The notes beneath the pieces were generated by a model. The model was not told where the DNA came from, did no database searches, and saw nothing but the letters and a program-made list of their open reading frames with translations. This document shows, one piece after another, positions 18,028 through 26,891 of a DNA stretch of 33,898 nt. The stretch spans positions 1-33,898 of the forward strand of contig CACLQD010000002.1 of the NCBI GenBank assembly GCA_902609025.1, in the 5' to 3' direction. Position numbers and translations under genes: made by a program. Origin of the DNA: an uncultured PS1 clade bacterium (lineage in GTDB: Bacteria; Pseudomonadota; Alphaproteobacteria; MED-G09). Positions within the stretch are counted from its first letter, which is position 1, and every line of letters begins with the position of its first letter.

Positions 18028-19128
18028 CTAATTTTTCTTGAAAGCGCGCTTGTTAAGAATTTATCAATTCTTCCATCTAAAACCGCCTGAGTATTTCCAT
18101 CTTCAACATTTGTTCTTAAATCTTTAACCATCTGATATGGTTGCAAAACATAAGATCTAATTTGATGCCCCCAACCTATTTCAGATTTAGTGTCAAGAAT
18201 TTCTTGAGCCTTCTCTTCCTTCTTTTGAAGTTCCAATTCATAAAGTCTTGCTCTAAGCATAGATAACGCTGTGCTTTTATTTTTATGTTGAGATCTTTGA
18301 GATTGACATTGAACTACTATATTTGTTGGAGTATGTGTTATCCTAACAGCGCTATCTGTCGTATTAACATGTTGACCTCCTGCACCAGATGATCTGTAAG
18401 TATCTATTCTACAATCCGATTCCTGTAAATCAACTTCAATATTATCATCAATTTCAGGATAAACCCATACACTTGCAAAACTTGTATGCCTTCTTTTTTG
18501 TGAGTCAAATGGAGAAATACGAACTAATCTATGGATCCCTGATTCGGTTTTTAGCCATCCATATGGGTTTTTGCCAATCACTTTAAGTGTTGCGCTTTTA
18601 ATACCTGCTTCATCACCTGCGCTGTATTCAATAACTTCAATTTTATATCCCCTACTTTCTCCCCATCTTGAATACATTCGCAAAAGCATTTGTGCCCAAT
18701 CCTGACTTTCTGTTCCCCCTGCACCAGGATGAAATTCTATATAAGCTGAATTAGAATCAGCTTCACCAGAAAGCAATGATTCTATTAAAGCAAGCTCAGC
18801 ACGCTCAGATAACCTAGTTAAGGATACTAAAATTTCTTCTTCAAGTTGCTCAGATGATTGGCTCTCATTGCTATATAAATCTATCAATTCTGAAATTTCA
18901 ACCAATTCATTTTTTATCTCTGAATAAACATTAAGAGAATTCTCTAAGTTTGATCTTTCTTGCATTATTAATTGGGCTTCTTTTTGGTTATCCCAAATAT
19001 CGCCAATTTCAATTGATTTATTGAGTTTTTCTAATCTCTTTTTAGAAGAATCCCAGTCAAAGATACCCCCTTAATAGATTTAGATTATTCTCTATGCCAT
19101 CAATATATTTTAAAAAATCATTTCGCAT
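18024..19128 (-). CDS. prfB: peptide chain release factor 2, expressed by programmed +1 frameshift
   Basis: RF2 releases peptides at UGA and UAA. The main open frame covers about 344 residues with RF2 features: the stop-codon-reading segment ISPFDSQKRRHTSF (SPF) and the catalytic GGQ in YRSSGAGGQHVNTTDSAVRITH. The conserved N-terminus is supplied by 23 codons starting at ATG 19128 (MRNDFLKYIDGIENN) and ending at TGA 19059–19057. The classical slippery site precedes that stop. A +1 shift joins LRGYL to DWDSSKKRLEKL, giving about 367 residues, the usual RF2 length. An internal ATG at 18965 is not the true start. Synthesis is thus autoregulated by RF2 level. It starts ten bases after the amidase stop, with which it is probably cotranscribed. 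Confidence 0.96.
19056..19071 (-). promoter_or_regulatory. RF2 programmed +1 frameshift site
   Basis: Reading the minus strand from 19071, the sequence is AGGGGGTATCTTTGAC. It contains the internal Shine–Dalgarno-like AGGGGG (19071–19066), the CTT slip codon and the in-frame TGA followed by C. This is identical to the well-studied E. coli prfB element. Codon 24 is the TGA, and the frame beyond it continues with conserved RF2 sequence only after a +1 shift. Confidence 0.97.
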
Positions 19129-19137
19129 TTTTTTATC

Positions 19138-20277
19138 TTATTTAAAATATTCATTAATAGCATTAACAAATTGGCTTGATATAGATTGAAGCCAGCTTCC
19201 ACTTCTTAAATTTTTTCTATCATATTCATTTGTTACAAAACCTAATTCTACCAGAACACTTGGAAACTCATCAGATTTTAACACAGCAAAACCTGCTGAA
19301 CGAAGAGGGTTATTTAATAGAGGTGTCTTAGATTTAACTCTACTAGTTAGAGTGCTTGCAAACTTAGTAGATTTAAAACGATTATCTATCAATTTTCTTT
19401 GGTATTTAACAAAATCACTAGGGTTTCTAGCATTTCTTAAATAATTACCGCTGAAACTTGAGCCAACCATAGCATAGGAATTCTCAATAGCTGCAAGTTT
19501 TTCTGCTTCCTTATCTAAACCTTTATCTGAAAGAGTGTACACAGATAAACCTTTTGTATTAGAGGAACTAGAAGCATCAGCATGAATTGATATGAATAAA
19601 TCAGCATTCTTACTTTTAGCAAAACTTACCCTATCACTTAATGATACAAAACTATCATCTTCTCTTGTAAGAAAAATACGATAATTATTATTTCTAGATA
19701 AATGTTTTTTTAATATCCTTGCAAAACGCAGAACAATATCTTTTTCAGAAACTACCTTTGGGTAAGAAGTTCCTGGATCTTTTCCGCCATGTCCAGGATC
19801 GATGATAATTGTTTTCCTTAATTTGTAATTCTTATTAACCCTTTTATTCTTAATAGTTGAAGTTTTCTTATTAGAAATGATGTCAAAACTTAGCCTTCTA
19901 ATTGAACCAGCGCTCGGTTTTAAAACTTTAACATTCTTAACATTAGGAGATTCATTTAAATCAAATACTATCCTAGATGTATTAGCATTAAAATCAGCAT
20001 ATCTTATTCCTTTAATTATGCCAGTTGCTTGTGGAAATGAAAAATCTTCACTGAACTTAACATTGTATAAATCAACAACTATTCTTGAAGGATTAGTAAA
20101 TGCTGAAATTTCATGTTTTATTAAATTATTGCTATCAATGATAACCCTTAACGCTTCATTATTTCCAGAAAATCTAATTTTTGAAATTAAAGCTCTTTCA
20201 CTTGAAAATACATTTTCTGTTGCAAATAGGGCACATATTATGAAAATTATTATCTTTTTTTTGTTAAAAATCATCAT
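19138..20277 (-). CDS. amiC: N-acetylmuramoyl-L-alanine amidase (AmiC-like)
   Basis: This periplasmic amidase cleaves the amide bond between MurNAc and the peptide stem during septal splitting. A signal peptide is visible at the start (MMIFNKKKIIIFIICALFATENVFS). An AMIN domain follows at about residues 30–130 (ALRVIIDSNN, PSRIVVDLYNVKF, SRIVFDLNESPNV) and targets the septum. The C-terminal Amidase_3 domain (about 155–378) has Zn-site motifs IDPGHGGKDPG, VVSEKDIVLRFA, FISIHADASSS and the catalytic VELGFVTN. The 379-residue length is normal. An alternative ATG is one codon later. In many Alphaproteobacteria a penicillin-binding protein gene (mrcA) lies between this gene and prfB; here the gap is nine bases. 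Confidence 0.93.
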   Translation of the reverse strand: MMIFNKKKIIIFIICALFATENVFSSERALISKIRFSGNNEALRVIIDSNNLIKHEISAFTNPSRIVVDLYNVKFSEDFSFPQATGIIKGIRYADFNANTSRIVFDLNESPNVKNVKVLKPSAGSIRRLSFDIISNKKTSTIKNKRVNKNYKLRKTIIIDPGHGGKDPGTSYPKVVSEKDIVLRFARILKKHLSRNNNYRIFLTREDDSFVSLSDRVSFAKSKNADLFISIHADASSSSNTKGLSVYTLSDKGLDKEAEKLAAIENSYAMVGSSFSGNYLRNARNPSDFVKYQRKLIDNRFKSTKFASTLTSRVKSKTPLLNNPLRSAGFAVLKSDEFPSVLVELGFVTNEYDRKNLRSGSWLQSISSQFVNAINEYFK

Positions 20278-20507
20278 TTTTCAAGAATAATCTATTAGAA
20301 GCTTGTCAAACTAAGATTATTTAATATAAAGGAGTCGTATCTATGATTAAATAAATTTTTAATTTAATTATAAAAAGGGATTTATATAGAGGATTTGAAT
20401 ATCCTCCATAACAATAAAAGCCATGAATATTTCAACAACAATTACTGATATGAAAGAAGTAATTTTTTCGATAAAAAAATATTTATTGGCATTCGGAGAT
20501 TATCTAA
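20278..20507. promoter_or_regulatory. divergent leader region between amiC and rne
   Basis: This 230-base gap is the longest non-coding stretch in the window. It holds a six-base inverted repeat (GAGGAT 20389–20394 and ATCCTC 20401–20406, six-base loop). A good ribosome-binding site (AAAGGAG, 20328–20334) stands in front of a three-codon ORF (ATG ATT AAA TAA, 20343–20354). The RNase E start at 20508 has CGGAG about ten bases upstream. RNase E messages in other bacteria carry 5' leaders that allow self-regulation, so the hairpin is a candidate for that, but no homology can be shown. No tRNA or other gene is seen. Confidence 0.5.
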
Positions 20508-22484
20508 ATGACAAACGAAATTTTAATAGATGCAGTCCATCAAGAAGAGACAAGGATTGCAATAATAAAAGACAAAAGATTAGAAGACTATGATTATGAA
20601 TTCGACGCTAAAAAACCTATTAGAGGAAATATTTATCTTGCCAAGGTAATAAGGGTTGAGCCATCACTTCAAGCAGCTTTTCTTGATTATGGAGGAAATA
20701 AAAATGCTTTCCTTCCATTTTCAGAAATAAATCCAGATTATTATCAAATTCCTCAAGCAGATAAGGAGGAAATAAAAAAGTCAAATGGAAGAAATATTGA
20801 AGATGAAAATCAAATTTCTACAAAAGAAGAAGTATAAGATGAACCTGATGATATTGGGGGTGATGAACTCGAAGAAATTGAATCTGATAGAAAAAAAAGC
20901 AAGGCAGTAAAATATAAAATCCAAGAAGTTATTAAAAAAAATCAAGTTATTCTTTTGCAAATCTCTAAAGAAGAACGAGGTAATAAAGGGGCGGCTGCAA
21001 CAACTTATATATCAATTCCTGGAAGGTATTGTGTCCTTATGCCAAATACACTTAAAGGGGGAGGAATTAGCAGGAGAATAAATAATCCCAAAGAACGTAA
21101 AAAGTTAAAAACTATCTTAGATAAGTTAGGGGTTTCAGATGATATGGGCTTAATCATAAGGACCGCCGGAAGTAACACAACTGCAGGTGAAATTAAGAAA
21201 GATTATAACTTCTTAGTTAAAAGTTGGAATAAAATACGAGAGAATACCCTTTCAGCAAATGCACCTTCTTTAATTTACGAAAACGGAAGCGTAATACACA
21301 GAACATTAAGGGATATGTACAATAAAGATATAGATAAAATCTATGTAGAAGGAGATGAAAAATACAAAGTTACTAAAGAATTAATGAAAATGATGCTACC
21401 TAGTCATGCTAAAAAAGTGCAAAAATGGCGTGAATCTAAACCCATCTTTCAAAAAGATAACATTCAAGAGCAACTGAGTTCAATTTATGCTGAAAATGTT
21501 CCTTTAAAATCTGGCGGTTCACTTGTTATTGATCAAACCGAAGCTTTAGTAGCAATCGATGTTAACTCTGGAACATCAAAAAAAGATTATAATATAGAAG
21601 ACACAGCCCTTAGAACAAATCTTGAGGCCTCTGAAGAAATAGCTAGACAACTTAAATTAAGAGATATGGCAGGTCTAATTGTTATTGATTTTATTGATAT
21701 GGAAAAATTTGCAAATCGCAGGGCAATAGAAAAGAAATTAAAGGAGTCACTAAGGTCAGACCGGTCACGAATCCAGGTTGGAAGAATTAGCTCCTTTGGT
21801 TTACTTGAAATGTCTCGACAAAGAATAAGGTCTAGCATTCAAGAAAATTCTTATGAAATATGCCCTCATTGTGATGGTAAGGGATCTTTAAGAACAACTG
21901 AGTCAATTGCCTTAGAAATATTAAGAGAAATCAGTGAAGCAGCAAATGATAAAAGAGCTTCTACAATTCAAGCCGAGGTTTCAATAGAAACCCTCAATTT
22001 TATTGTTAATAACAAACGAGATGAATTATCAAAACTTGAAAATGAAACAGGAATTAATTTTAAGTTAGCTGGGAATAATCAGTTTAGAGGAAAAGAGTGT
22101 AAAATCCTTTCCTTTGATGCAAAATCGAATATTCTTGGTAAAAACAAAAACGAAAAAGATAGAAAGCCACAGAATAAGAATCAAAAAAATTCACACTCAA
22201 AATCTAAAAACAGCTCAAATAACAAAAGCCCTAATAATAAAAATAATAAAAACCCTAACAAAAAGACTGAAAGCAAAAAAAATGTTAACAAAAATACTAA
22301 AAAAACAAATGATAAAAGTATTTCAAATGAAAATATTAAGGATACAAAACAAACTAAAAAAATAAGCGATCAACCTAAAAAATCTAAACAAACTGATAAA
22401 GTTAGAAATGAGAATTATATTGGAGCACCAGTAGCAGACTCTAAAAAAACTAAAGATAAAAAAACAGGATGGTGGAATAAATAA
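20508..22484 (+). CDS. rne: ribonuclease E, interrupted by one in-frame TAA codon
   Basis: RNase E starts mRNA decay and processes rRNA and tRNA. The frame opens with MTNEILIDAVHQEETRIAI and an S1 domain (GNIYLAKVIRVEPSLQAAFLDYGG). It then meets TAA at 20835–20837 and continues in the same frame with the acidic insert, YKIQEVIKKNQVILLQISKEERGNKGAA and the rest of the catalytic core. The DNase I-like domain shows ALVAIDVNSG and GLIVIDFIDME with both metal-binding aspartates. The Zn-link is CPHCDGKG. A tail of about 120 residues is rich in Lys, Asn and Ser and ends in GWWNK, like the C-terminal GWW of alphaproteobacterial homologues. The total is 658 codons including the stop, shorter than typical (about 900) because the tail is small. 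Everything after the stop is intact, so the TAA is recent, erroneous or tolerated. Confidence 0.9.
20835..20837 (+). other. in-frame TAA inside rne (S1-domain acidic insert)
   Basis: The frame from ATG 20508 reads ...TKEEV, then TAA, then DEPDDIGGDELEEIESD and on without any frameshift to 22484. The surrounding residues form the acidic, poorly conserved insert that alphaproteobacterial RNase E carries within S1. One base change from GAA would give TAA. The first plausible restart codon after it is a TTG at 20955, without a ribosome-binding site and already inside the S1 fold. Confidence 0.95.
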
Positions 22485-22493
22485 AAACTTAAA

Positions 22494-23852
22494 ATGATCA
22501 AAAAAAATAAAATATTTTCATTATTAATACACCTTTATTTAATCATTTTATTAGCACCTGATCTTAGTGGAAGAGGTATTGCTAGAGATGCAGAAACAGA
22601 GATATTTCTATCAGAAATGACAACGCCAATTGTTAATGTAGCAAATTTAAATTCCTCCTCAGTTGATTTATATTTATTTAATGATAATAGCGTTAACGCA
22701 TTTGTAACATGTGGTCAGAAAATTTTTGTGAATACAGGTCTTATAATGGAATTTGAAGATCCTTCAATGCTTAGAGGGGTTTTAGCTCATGAAACAGGTC
22801 ATATAGCAGGCGCTCATCTTGCAAGATCGGATATTGCCTTAAAAAAAGCGCAAGCACCAATGATTATAGGTTTACTCCTTGGTGTTGGCGCCGCAGTTGC
22901 AGGAGGTGACAGTGATGCTGTACAAGGTATTTTACTTGGGAGTCAGCAAATTGCACAAGGTATGGTTGCTAAATATTCCCGCGGTCAGGAAGCTGCAGCT
23001 GATCAAGCAGCATTTCAGTATCTTGAAAAACTTGGTCTTTCCTCTAAGGGTATGATTGATGTTCTTTATAGTTTTGCTGATCAGGAAGCATTAAGTGCAA
23101 GAAATCAAAGCTCTAGAGTCCGCAGTCACCCTATTTCTCGTCAAAGAATTATGGCTTTAGAAAATCAAGCAGTAAACTCAAAATTCTATGATCAAAGAGA
23201 CTCATTAGAATTAACCTATAGATATAATATGATACGCGCTAAACTCGAGGGGTTTTTAAAAAGACCTGATGATATCATAAGAAAATATAAAAATAATGAC
23301 TCTGACTACTCAATTTACGCATCTTCTGTTGCTCTATATAGAAAAGCACTAACAGATCAAGCTATAGATAAAATAAATATATTAATTAATAAGTACCCGA
23401 CTAATCCTTGGTACTATGAATTAAAAGGGCAAATTCTTTATGAATCTGGAAAAATAAACCTATCGATAGAGCCTTATGAAAAAGCTGTTAAATTTTCAGC
23501 TGGTCACCCATTGCTTAATATTGCCCTGGCATCAGCTTACCTTGCGCTGAATGATAAAGAATATGATATTAAGGCACAAAACTTGCTAAATAATGTAATT
23601 AAAAAAGATCAAAAAAATTCTTATGCTTGGTTCCAACTAGCAATTGCTGAAGCAAGACTTGGTAATATTGGAAAAGCAGATTTATATTCTGCAGAAAGAT
23701 ATTTTGTACTTGGAGATGTAAACTTAGCTTCATTTCATGCAAAAAGATCTAAAAATAATTTAAAAGATAATGGCCCGTTATTAATGAGAGCTGAAGATAT
23801 AATTTTAGATTCTGAAAATAAACAAAAGTGGAAAAAAAGATGCCCAGTATAA
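22494..23852 (+). CDS. M48-family Zn metalloprotease with TPR-like C-terminus (BepA-like)
   Basis: This is a probable periplasmic protease/chaperone for outer-membrane proteins. A signal peptide is evident (FSLLIHLYLIILLAPDLSG, residues 8–26). The Zn motif HETGH is at residues 99–103, and the third ligand is in GQEAAADQAAF (about 165). The C-terminal half (about 255–430) is helical with TPR-like repeats (WYYELKGQILYESGKINLSIEPYEKAV; SYAWFQLAIAEARLGNIGKADLY). Length and domain order fit BepA/YfgC. It starts nine bases after the rne stop and overlaps the DsbA-like gene by 13 bases, so it is probably part of one operon running from rne to accC. Confidence 0.9.
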   Translation: MIKKNKIFSLLIHLYLIILLAPDLSGRGIARDAETEIFLSEMTTPIVNVANLNSSSVDLYLFNDNSVNAFVTCGQKIFVNTGLIMEFEDPSMLRGVLAHETGHIAGAHLARSDIALKKAQAPMIIGLLLGVGAAVAGGDSDAVQGILLGSQQIAQGMVAKYSRGQEAAADQAAFQYLEKLGLSSKGMIDVLYSFADQEALSARNQSSRVRSHPISRQRIMALENQAVNSKFYDQRDSLELTYRYNMIRAKLEGFLKRPDDIIRKYKNNDSDYSIYASSVALYRKALTDQAIDKINILINKYPTNPWYYELKGQILYESGKINLSIEPYEKAVKFSAGHPLLNIALASAYLALNDKEYDIKAQNLLNNVIKKDQKNSYAWFQLAIAEARLGNIGKADLYSAERYFVLGDVNLASFHAKRSKNNLKDNGPLLMRAEDIILDSENKQKWKKRCPV

Positions 23853-24559
23853 AAAACCGTTCAATTAAATTTATTTTTCTCTTATTTATTTTTTTTATTT
23901 TTGGTTATTCATTTAATTACTTCATAAATTCTAAAACGAATAAAGAAGAAATTACTAAATACTTAAAAAATCATCCTGAAGAAATAGAAATCTTTATAAA
24001 TCTTGCTGAAGAAATCTTAACAGACAAGAAAGATGAAATTCAAAAAAATATAATTGATCAGAGTAAATTATTTCTTGAAAATCAAAATTTTTATATTGGA
24101 AATCCAAATGGAACTAAAATAATTTATGAATTTTTTGATTATAATTGTGGTTATTGTAAAAGAGTTTTCTCTGATTTGATGGAATTAGTCTCTGAAGATA
24201 AAAATATAAAAATTGTTTTTATTGAATTACCTGTTTTAGGGCAAAGTTCGTTATTAGCATCCAAGGCTGCATATGAAGCGTTTAATGAAGGAAAATATTT
24301 TGAAATGCATCAAAAATTAATTAATCATCGCGGAAAAATAACAATTGATAATATTAAAACATTTGCCAGTGAAATAAATATTGAACCCAATTTATTAATT
24401 GAAAATATGAATAAGTTAGATGTTGGCTTTATTGAAGAAAATTATATATTGGCTGATAAACTTGATATAAATGGCACACCTACATTCATTATAAACAAAA
24501 ATGTTATTCCTGGAGCAATAGATAAAGCTTCAATATTAAGATTATTATCTTCAAACTGA
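23840..24559 (+). CDS. DsbA-family thiol:disulfide oxidoreductase
   Basis: This membrane-anchored or secreted thioredoxin-fold protein has about 239 residues. The N-terminal hydrophobic segment is at residues 10–28 (KFIFLLFIFFIFGYSF). The active site is C103-G-Y-C106 in DYNCGYCKRVF, and the cis-proline loop is NGTPTFI near the C-terminus. The helical insert before the fold (EEITKYLKNHPEEIEIFINLAEE) is like the N-terminal domain of ScsC/Com1-type DsbA relatives, some of which oligomerise and act as isomerases. I chose ATG 23840; a GTG at 23828 is an alternative. It overlaps the M48 gene. It probably makes or shuffles disulfides in periplasmic proteins. Confidence 0.88.
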   Translation: MPSIKNRSIKFIFLLFIFFIFGYSFNYFINSKTNKEEITKYLKNHPEEIEIFINLAEEILTDKKDEIQKNIIDQSKLFLENQNFYIGNPNGTKIIYEFFDYNCGYCKRVFSDLMELVSEDKNIKIVFIELPVLGQSSLLASKAAYEAFNEGKYFEMHQKLINHRGKITIDNIKTFASEINIEPNLLIENMNKLDVGFIEENYILADKLDINGTPTFIINKNVIPGAIDKASILRLLSSN

Positions 24560-24589
24560 CATATCTGATTATCTCAAAGAGTTGACGCA

Positions 24590-24612
24590 ATATCTAACAA
24601 AAGGTTAGATAT
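24590..24612. repeat. perfect inverted repeat upstream of aroQ
   Basis: The arms ATATCTAAC and GTTAGATAT (nine bases each) enclose a five-base loop, AAAAG. No T-run follows, so it is not a standard terminator. A TTGACG hexamer (24582–24587) lies just upstream and TATGAT (24616–24621) just downstream. The dyad could be an operator over a promoter for aroQ-accB-accC, or a leader hairpin. It fills most of the 76-base gap before aroQ. Confidence 0.6.
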
Positions 24613-24635
24613 CGTTATGATTCGTAAAAATAACA

Positions 24636-25079
24636 ATGTCTAAAGCTAATAAAATATATGTTTTAAATGGTCCTAACTTAAACTTACTTGGAGATAGAGA
24701 GCCAGATATTTATGGGAATGTATCATTAAAGGAAATAGAAAAATCTCTAAGTAGTTATGGTAAAGTAAATAATTCTGAAATTTATTTTAAACAAACAAAT
24801 CACGAAGGGGAATTAATTGAATTTGTTCATGAAGCCTCAAAAAAAGCAAATGCAATTATTATTAATCCAGCGGGATACTCACATACATCTGTTGCTTTAT
24901 TAGATGCTCTTCTAACAGTTAAAATTCCTATAATAGAAGTACACATATCAAATATTTTTAGAAGAGAAGATTTTAGACACAATTCATATGTTTCTAAAGC
25001 TGCAATTGGTGTTATAAGCGGTTTAGGAATTGAGGGTTATTTATATGCGCTTAAATTTCTTTTGGACGAGCTAAAATAA
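24636..25079 (+). CDS. aroQ: 3-dehydroquinate dehydratase, type II
   Basis: This enzyme dehydrates 3-dehydroquinate to 3-dehydroshikimate in the shikimate pathway. The 147-residue protein has the type II signature LNGPNLNLLGDREPDIYG with the catalytic tyrosine and arginine. NPAGYSHTSVALLDAL and EVHISNIFRREDFRHNSYVS follow, with the substrate-binding and catalytic histidine. The start has only a poor ribosome-binding site. Placement just before accB-accC is common in Alphaproteobacteria. The accB TTG is 12 bases downstream. Confidence 0.95.
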   Translation: MSKANKIYVLNGPNLNLLGDREPDIYGNVSLKEIEKSLSSYGKVNNSEIYFKQTNHEGELIEFVHEASKKANAIIINPAGYSHTSVALLDALLTVKIPIIEVHISNIFRREDFRHNSYVSKAAIGVISGLGIEGYLYALKFLLDELK

Positions 25080-25091
25080 TGGAGATTTATT

Positions 25092-25550
25092 TTGACAAAA
25101 AATCAAATAATTGATGAAGAAATTAAACAGGCTATTCAGGAATTAACTAGTATGCTTGAAGAATTAAATTTATCTGAAATCCAAATTGAGAATGATAAAA
25201 TTGGTAAAGTTAAAGTTGCAAGAAATAATTATAAAAAACAAATTCCGAATGTTTCTACTAATCAAGAAAAAACTGATAATGATGCTGAGAACGAGAATCT
25301 TATTAATGAAGATGAAGAAAATATTATCAAATCTCCAATGGTAGGCACTATTTATCTTCAACCTGAGCCTGATTCTGATCCTTTCATAAAGACTGGTGAT
25401 AAAGTTAAAAAAGGACAAACATTATTGATTGTTGAAGCCATGAAAACAATGAATGATATTGTTGCCGATAAAAATGGAACAATAAAAGAAATACTTGTCA
25501 AAAATGAACAGCCAGTTCAGTTTGATGACCCATTAATTATTATAGAATAA
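25092..25550 (+). CDS. accB: acetyl-CoA carboxylase biotin carboxyl carrier protein
   Basis: This biotin carrier shuttles carboxyl groups for malonyl-CoA synthesis. The start is a TTG with GGAGA seven bases upstream; the next in-frame ATG is 20 codons in and would remove a conserved helix. The biotinyl domain (about 75–152) contains [10 protein letters not shown] and the biotin site VEAMKTMN, with the acceptor lysine at K118. An acidic, flexible linker (about 55–77) precedes it. The stop touches the accC ATG (TAAATG), giving tight coupling of the two subunits. Confidence 0.94.
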   Translation: MTKNQIIDEEIKQAIQELTSMLEELNLSEIQIENDKIGKVKVARNNYKKQIPNVSTNQEKTDNDAENENLINEDEENIIKSPMVGTIYLQPEPDSDPFIKTGDKVKKGQTLLIVEAMKTMNDIVADKNGTIKEILVKNEQPVQFDDPLIIIE

Positions 25551-26891
25551 ATGTTTAATAAGATTCTTATAGCTAATAGAGGTGAAATTGCTGTTAGGGT
25601 TTTAAGGGCATGTAAAGAACTTGGAATACAGACAGTAGCTGTATATTCCTCTGCAGATAAAAATGCAATGCATGTTAAATTAGCGGATGAAAGTGTTTGT
25701 ATTGGGCCTGCTTCATCGTTAAAATCTTATTTAAATATTCCTGCGATAATCTCTGCTTGTGAAGTTTCTGGTGCAGATGCAGTTCATCCAGGTTATGGTT
25801 TTTTATCCGAAAATTTTGGCTTTGTTGAAAAACTAGAAGCACATGATATTAAATTTATAGGTCCAAAATCTGAACACATTAAAATGATGGGTGATAAAAT
25901 CTTAGCAAAAGAGTCAGCAAATAATCTTGGTCTTCCAATTATTCCTGGTTCTCTAGGAGAAATAAGCAACACAAAAGAGGGTCTTGAAGTAGCAAGTAAG
26001 CTTGGATACCCAATAATTATAAAAGCTTCATCAGGTGGTGGTGGTCGAGGAATGATAAAAGTTTTTAAAGAAGAAGATTTAGATGAGTCTTTAAAAAAAG
26101 CTTCTACTGAAGCTGAAAAATCTTTTAATGATAAGAGAGTTTATATTGAGAAATATTTACAAAATCCTAAACATATAGAAATACAGGTAATCGGTGATGA
26201 GTATAATAATATAGTACATTTAGGAGAAAGAGATTGTTCAATGCAAAGAAGAAATCAAAAATTAATTGAAGAAACTCCATCAGTTATTATAGATGATAAG
26301 AAAAGAGATGAAATTTGCAGCTTAACAATTAATTCATTAAAAACAATGGGATATTGTAATGCTGGAACAGTAGAATACCTTTATGAAAATGGTAATTTTT
26401 ATTTTATGGAAATGAATACCAGACTTCAAGTTGAGCATCCTGTTTCGGAAGAAATTTATAATTTTGATTTAGTAAAAGAACAAATAAAAATTGCTGCTAA
26501 ATATAAGCTCTCAACTGATCAAGATACTCTAAAAAGTAACGGTCATTCAATAGAGTGTAGAATAAATGCTGAAGACCCAGATAGCTTTATACCCTCACCT
26601 GGGACAATAACAAATTATCATGCTCCAAGTGGCCCTGGTGTAAGGGTAGATTCAAATTGTTATTCAGGATTAGAGATTTCACCATATTATGATAGCCTAA
26701 TAGCAAAGCTTATTGTTTATGACAAAGATAGGGTTTCCTGCATACAAAGATTAAAAAGAGCTCTAGATGAATTTGTAATAGATGGTATAAAAACGACTAT
26801 TCCTTTTTTTCAACAAATAATAAACCAGAAAGATTTTGCGGATGGCAGTTATGATATTAACTGGTTAGAAAATTATAAAAAAAATAATTAA
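25551..26891 (+). CDS. accC: acetyl-CoA carboxylase biotin carboxylase subunit
   Basis: This enzyme carboxylates the biotin of AccB using ATP and bicarbonate. The 446-residue length is normal. It begins MFNKILIANRGEIAVRVLRA. The ATP-grasp glycine-rich loop is KASSGGGGRGM (about residue 158), followed by YIEKYLQNPKHIEIQVIGD, the GERDCSMQRRNQKLIEE segment and the catalytic EMNTRLQVEHPVSE. The C-terminal domain (SIECRINAEDP onward) is complete. Its stop shares four bases (TTAA) with the stop of the convergent mlaD. Confidence 0.97.
   Translation: MFNKILIANRGEIAVRVLRACKELGIQTVAVYSSADKNAMHVKLADESVCIGPASSLKSYLNIPAIISACEVSGADAVHPGYGFLSENFGFVEKLEAHDIKFIGPKSEHIKMMGDKILAKESANNLGLPIIPGSLGEISNTKEGLEVASKLGYPIIIKASSGGGGRGMIKVFKEEDLDESLKKASTEAEKSFNDKRVYIEKYLQNPKHIEIQVIGDEYNNIVHLGERDCSMQRRNQKLIEETPSVIIDDKKRDEICSLTINSLKTMGYCNAGTVEYLYENGNFYFMEMNTRLQVEHPVSEEIYNFDLVKEQIKIAAKYKLSTDQDTLKSNGHSIECRINAEDPDSFIPSPGTITNYHAPSGPGVRVDSNCYSGLEISPYYDSLIAKLIVYDKDRVSCIQRLKRALDEFVIDGIKTTIPFFQQIINQKDFADGSYDINWLENYKKNN

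Noticed and set aside
18965-19128. prfB as a broken gene with a nonsense codon near its start
   Set aside because: The TGA is part of the classical programmed +1 frameshift site, and the shifted frame gives a complete RF2.
20423-20560. Small ORF starting ATG 20423 (MNISTTITDMKEV...)
   Set aside because: It runs out of frame into the start of rne, has no ribosome-binding site or recognisable sequence, and is probably chance.
22130-22470. A-rich, repetitive-looking stretch as a repeat array
   Set aside because: It is the Lys/Asn/Ser-rich coding tail of RNase E; there are no regular repeat units or spacers.
20955-22484. A separate second gene for the RNase E catalytic part starting at TTG 20955
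   Set aside because: There is no ribosome-binding site, the start would cut through the S1 domain, and the same frame is coding for more than 110 bases upstream. It is the continuation of rne beyond the internal TAA.
24590-24612. The aroQ leader dyad as a Rho-independent terminator
   Set aside because: The stem is AT-rich and followed by CGTTATG, not a T-run.
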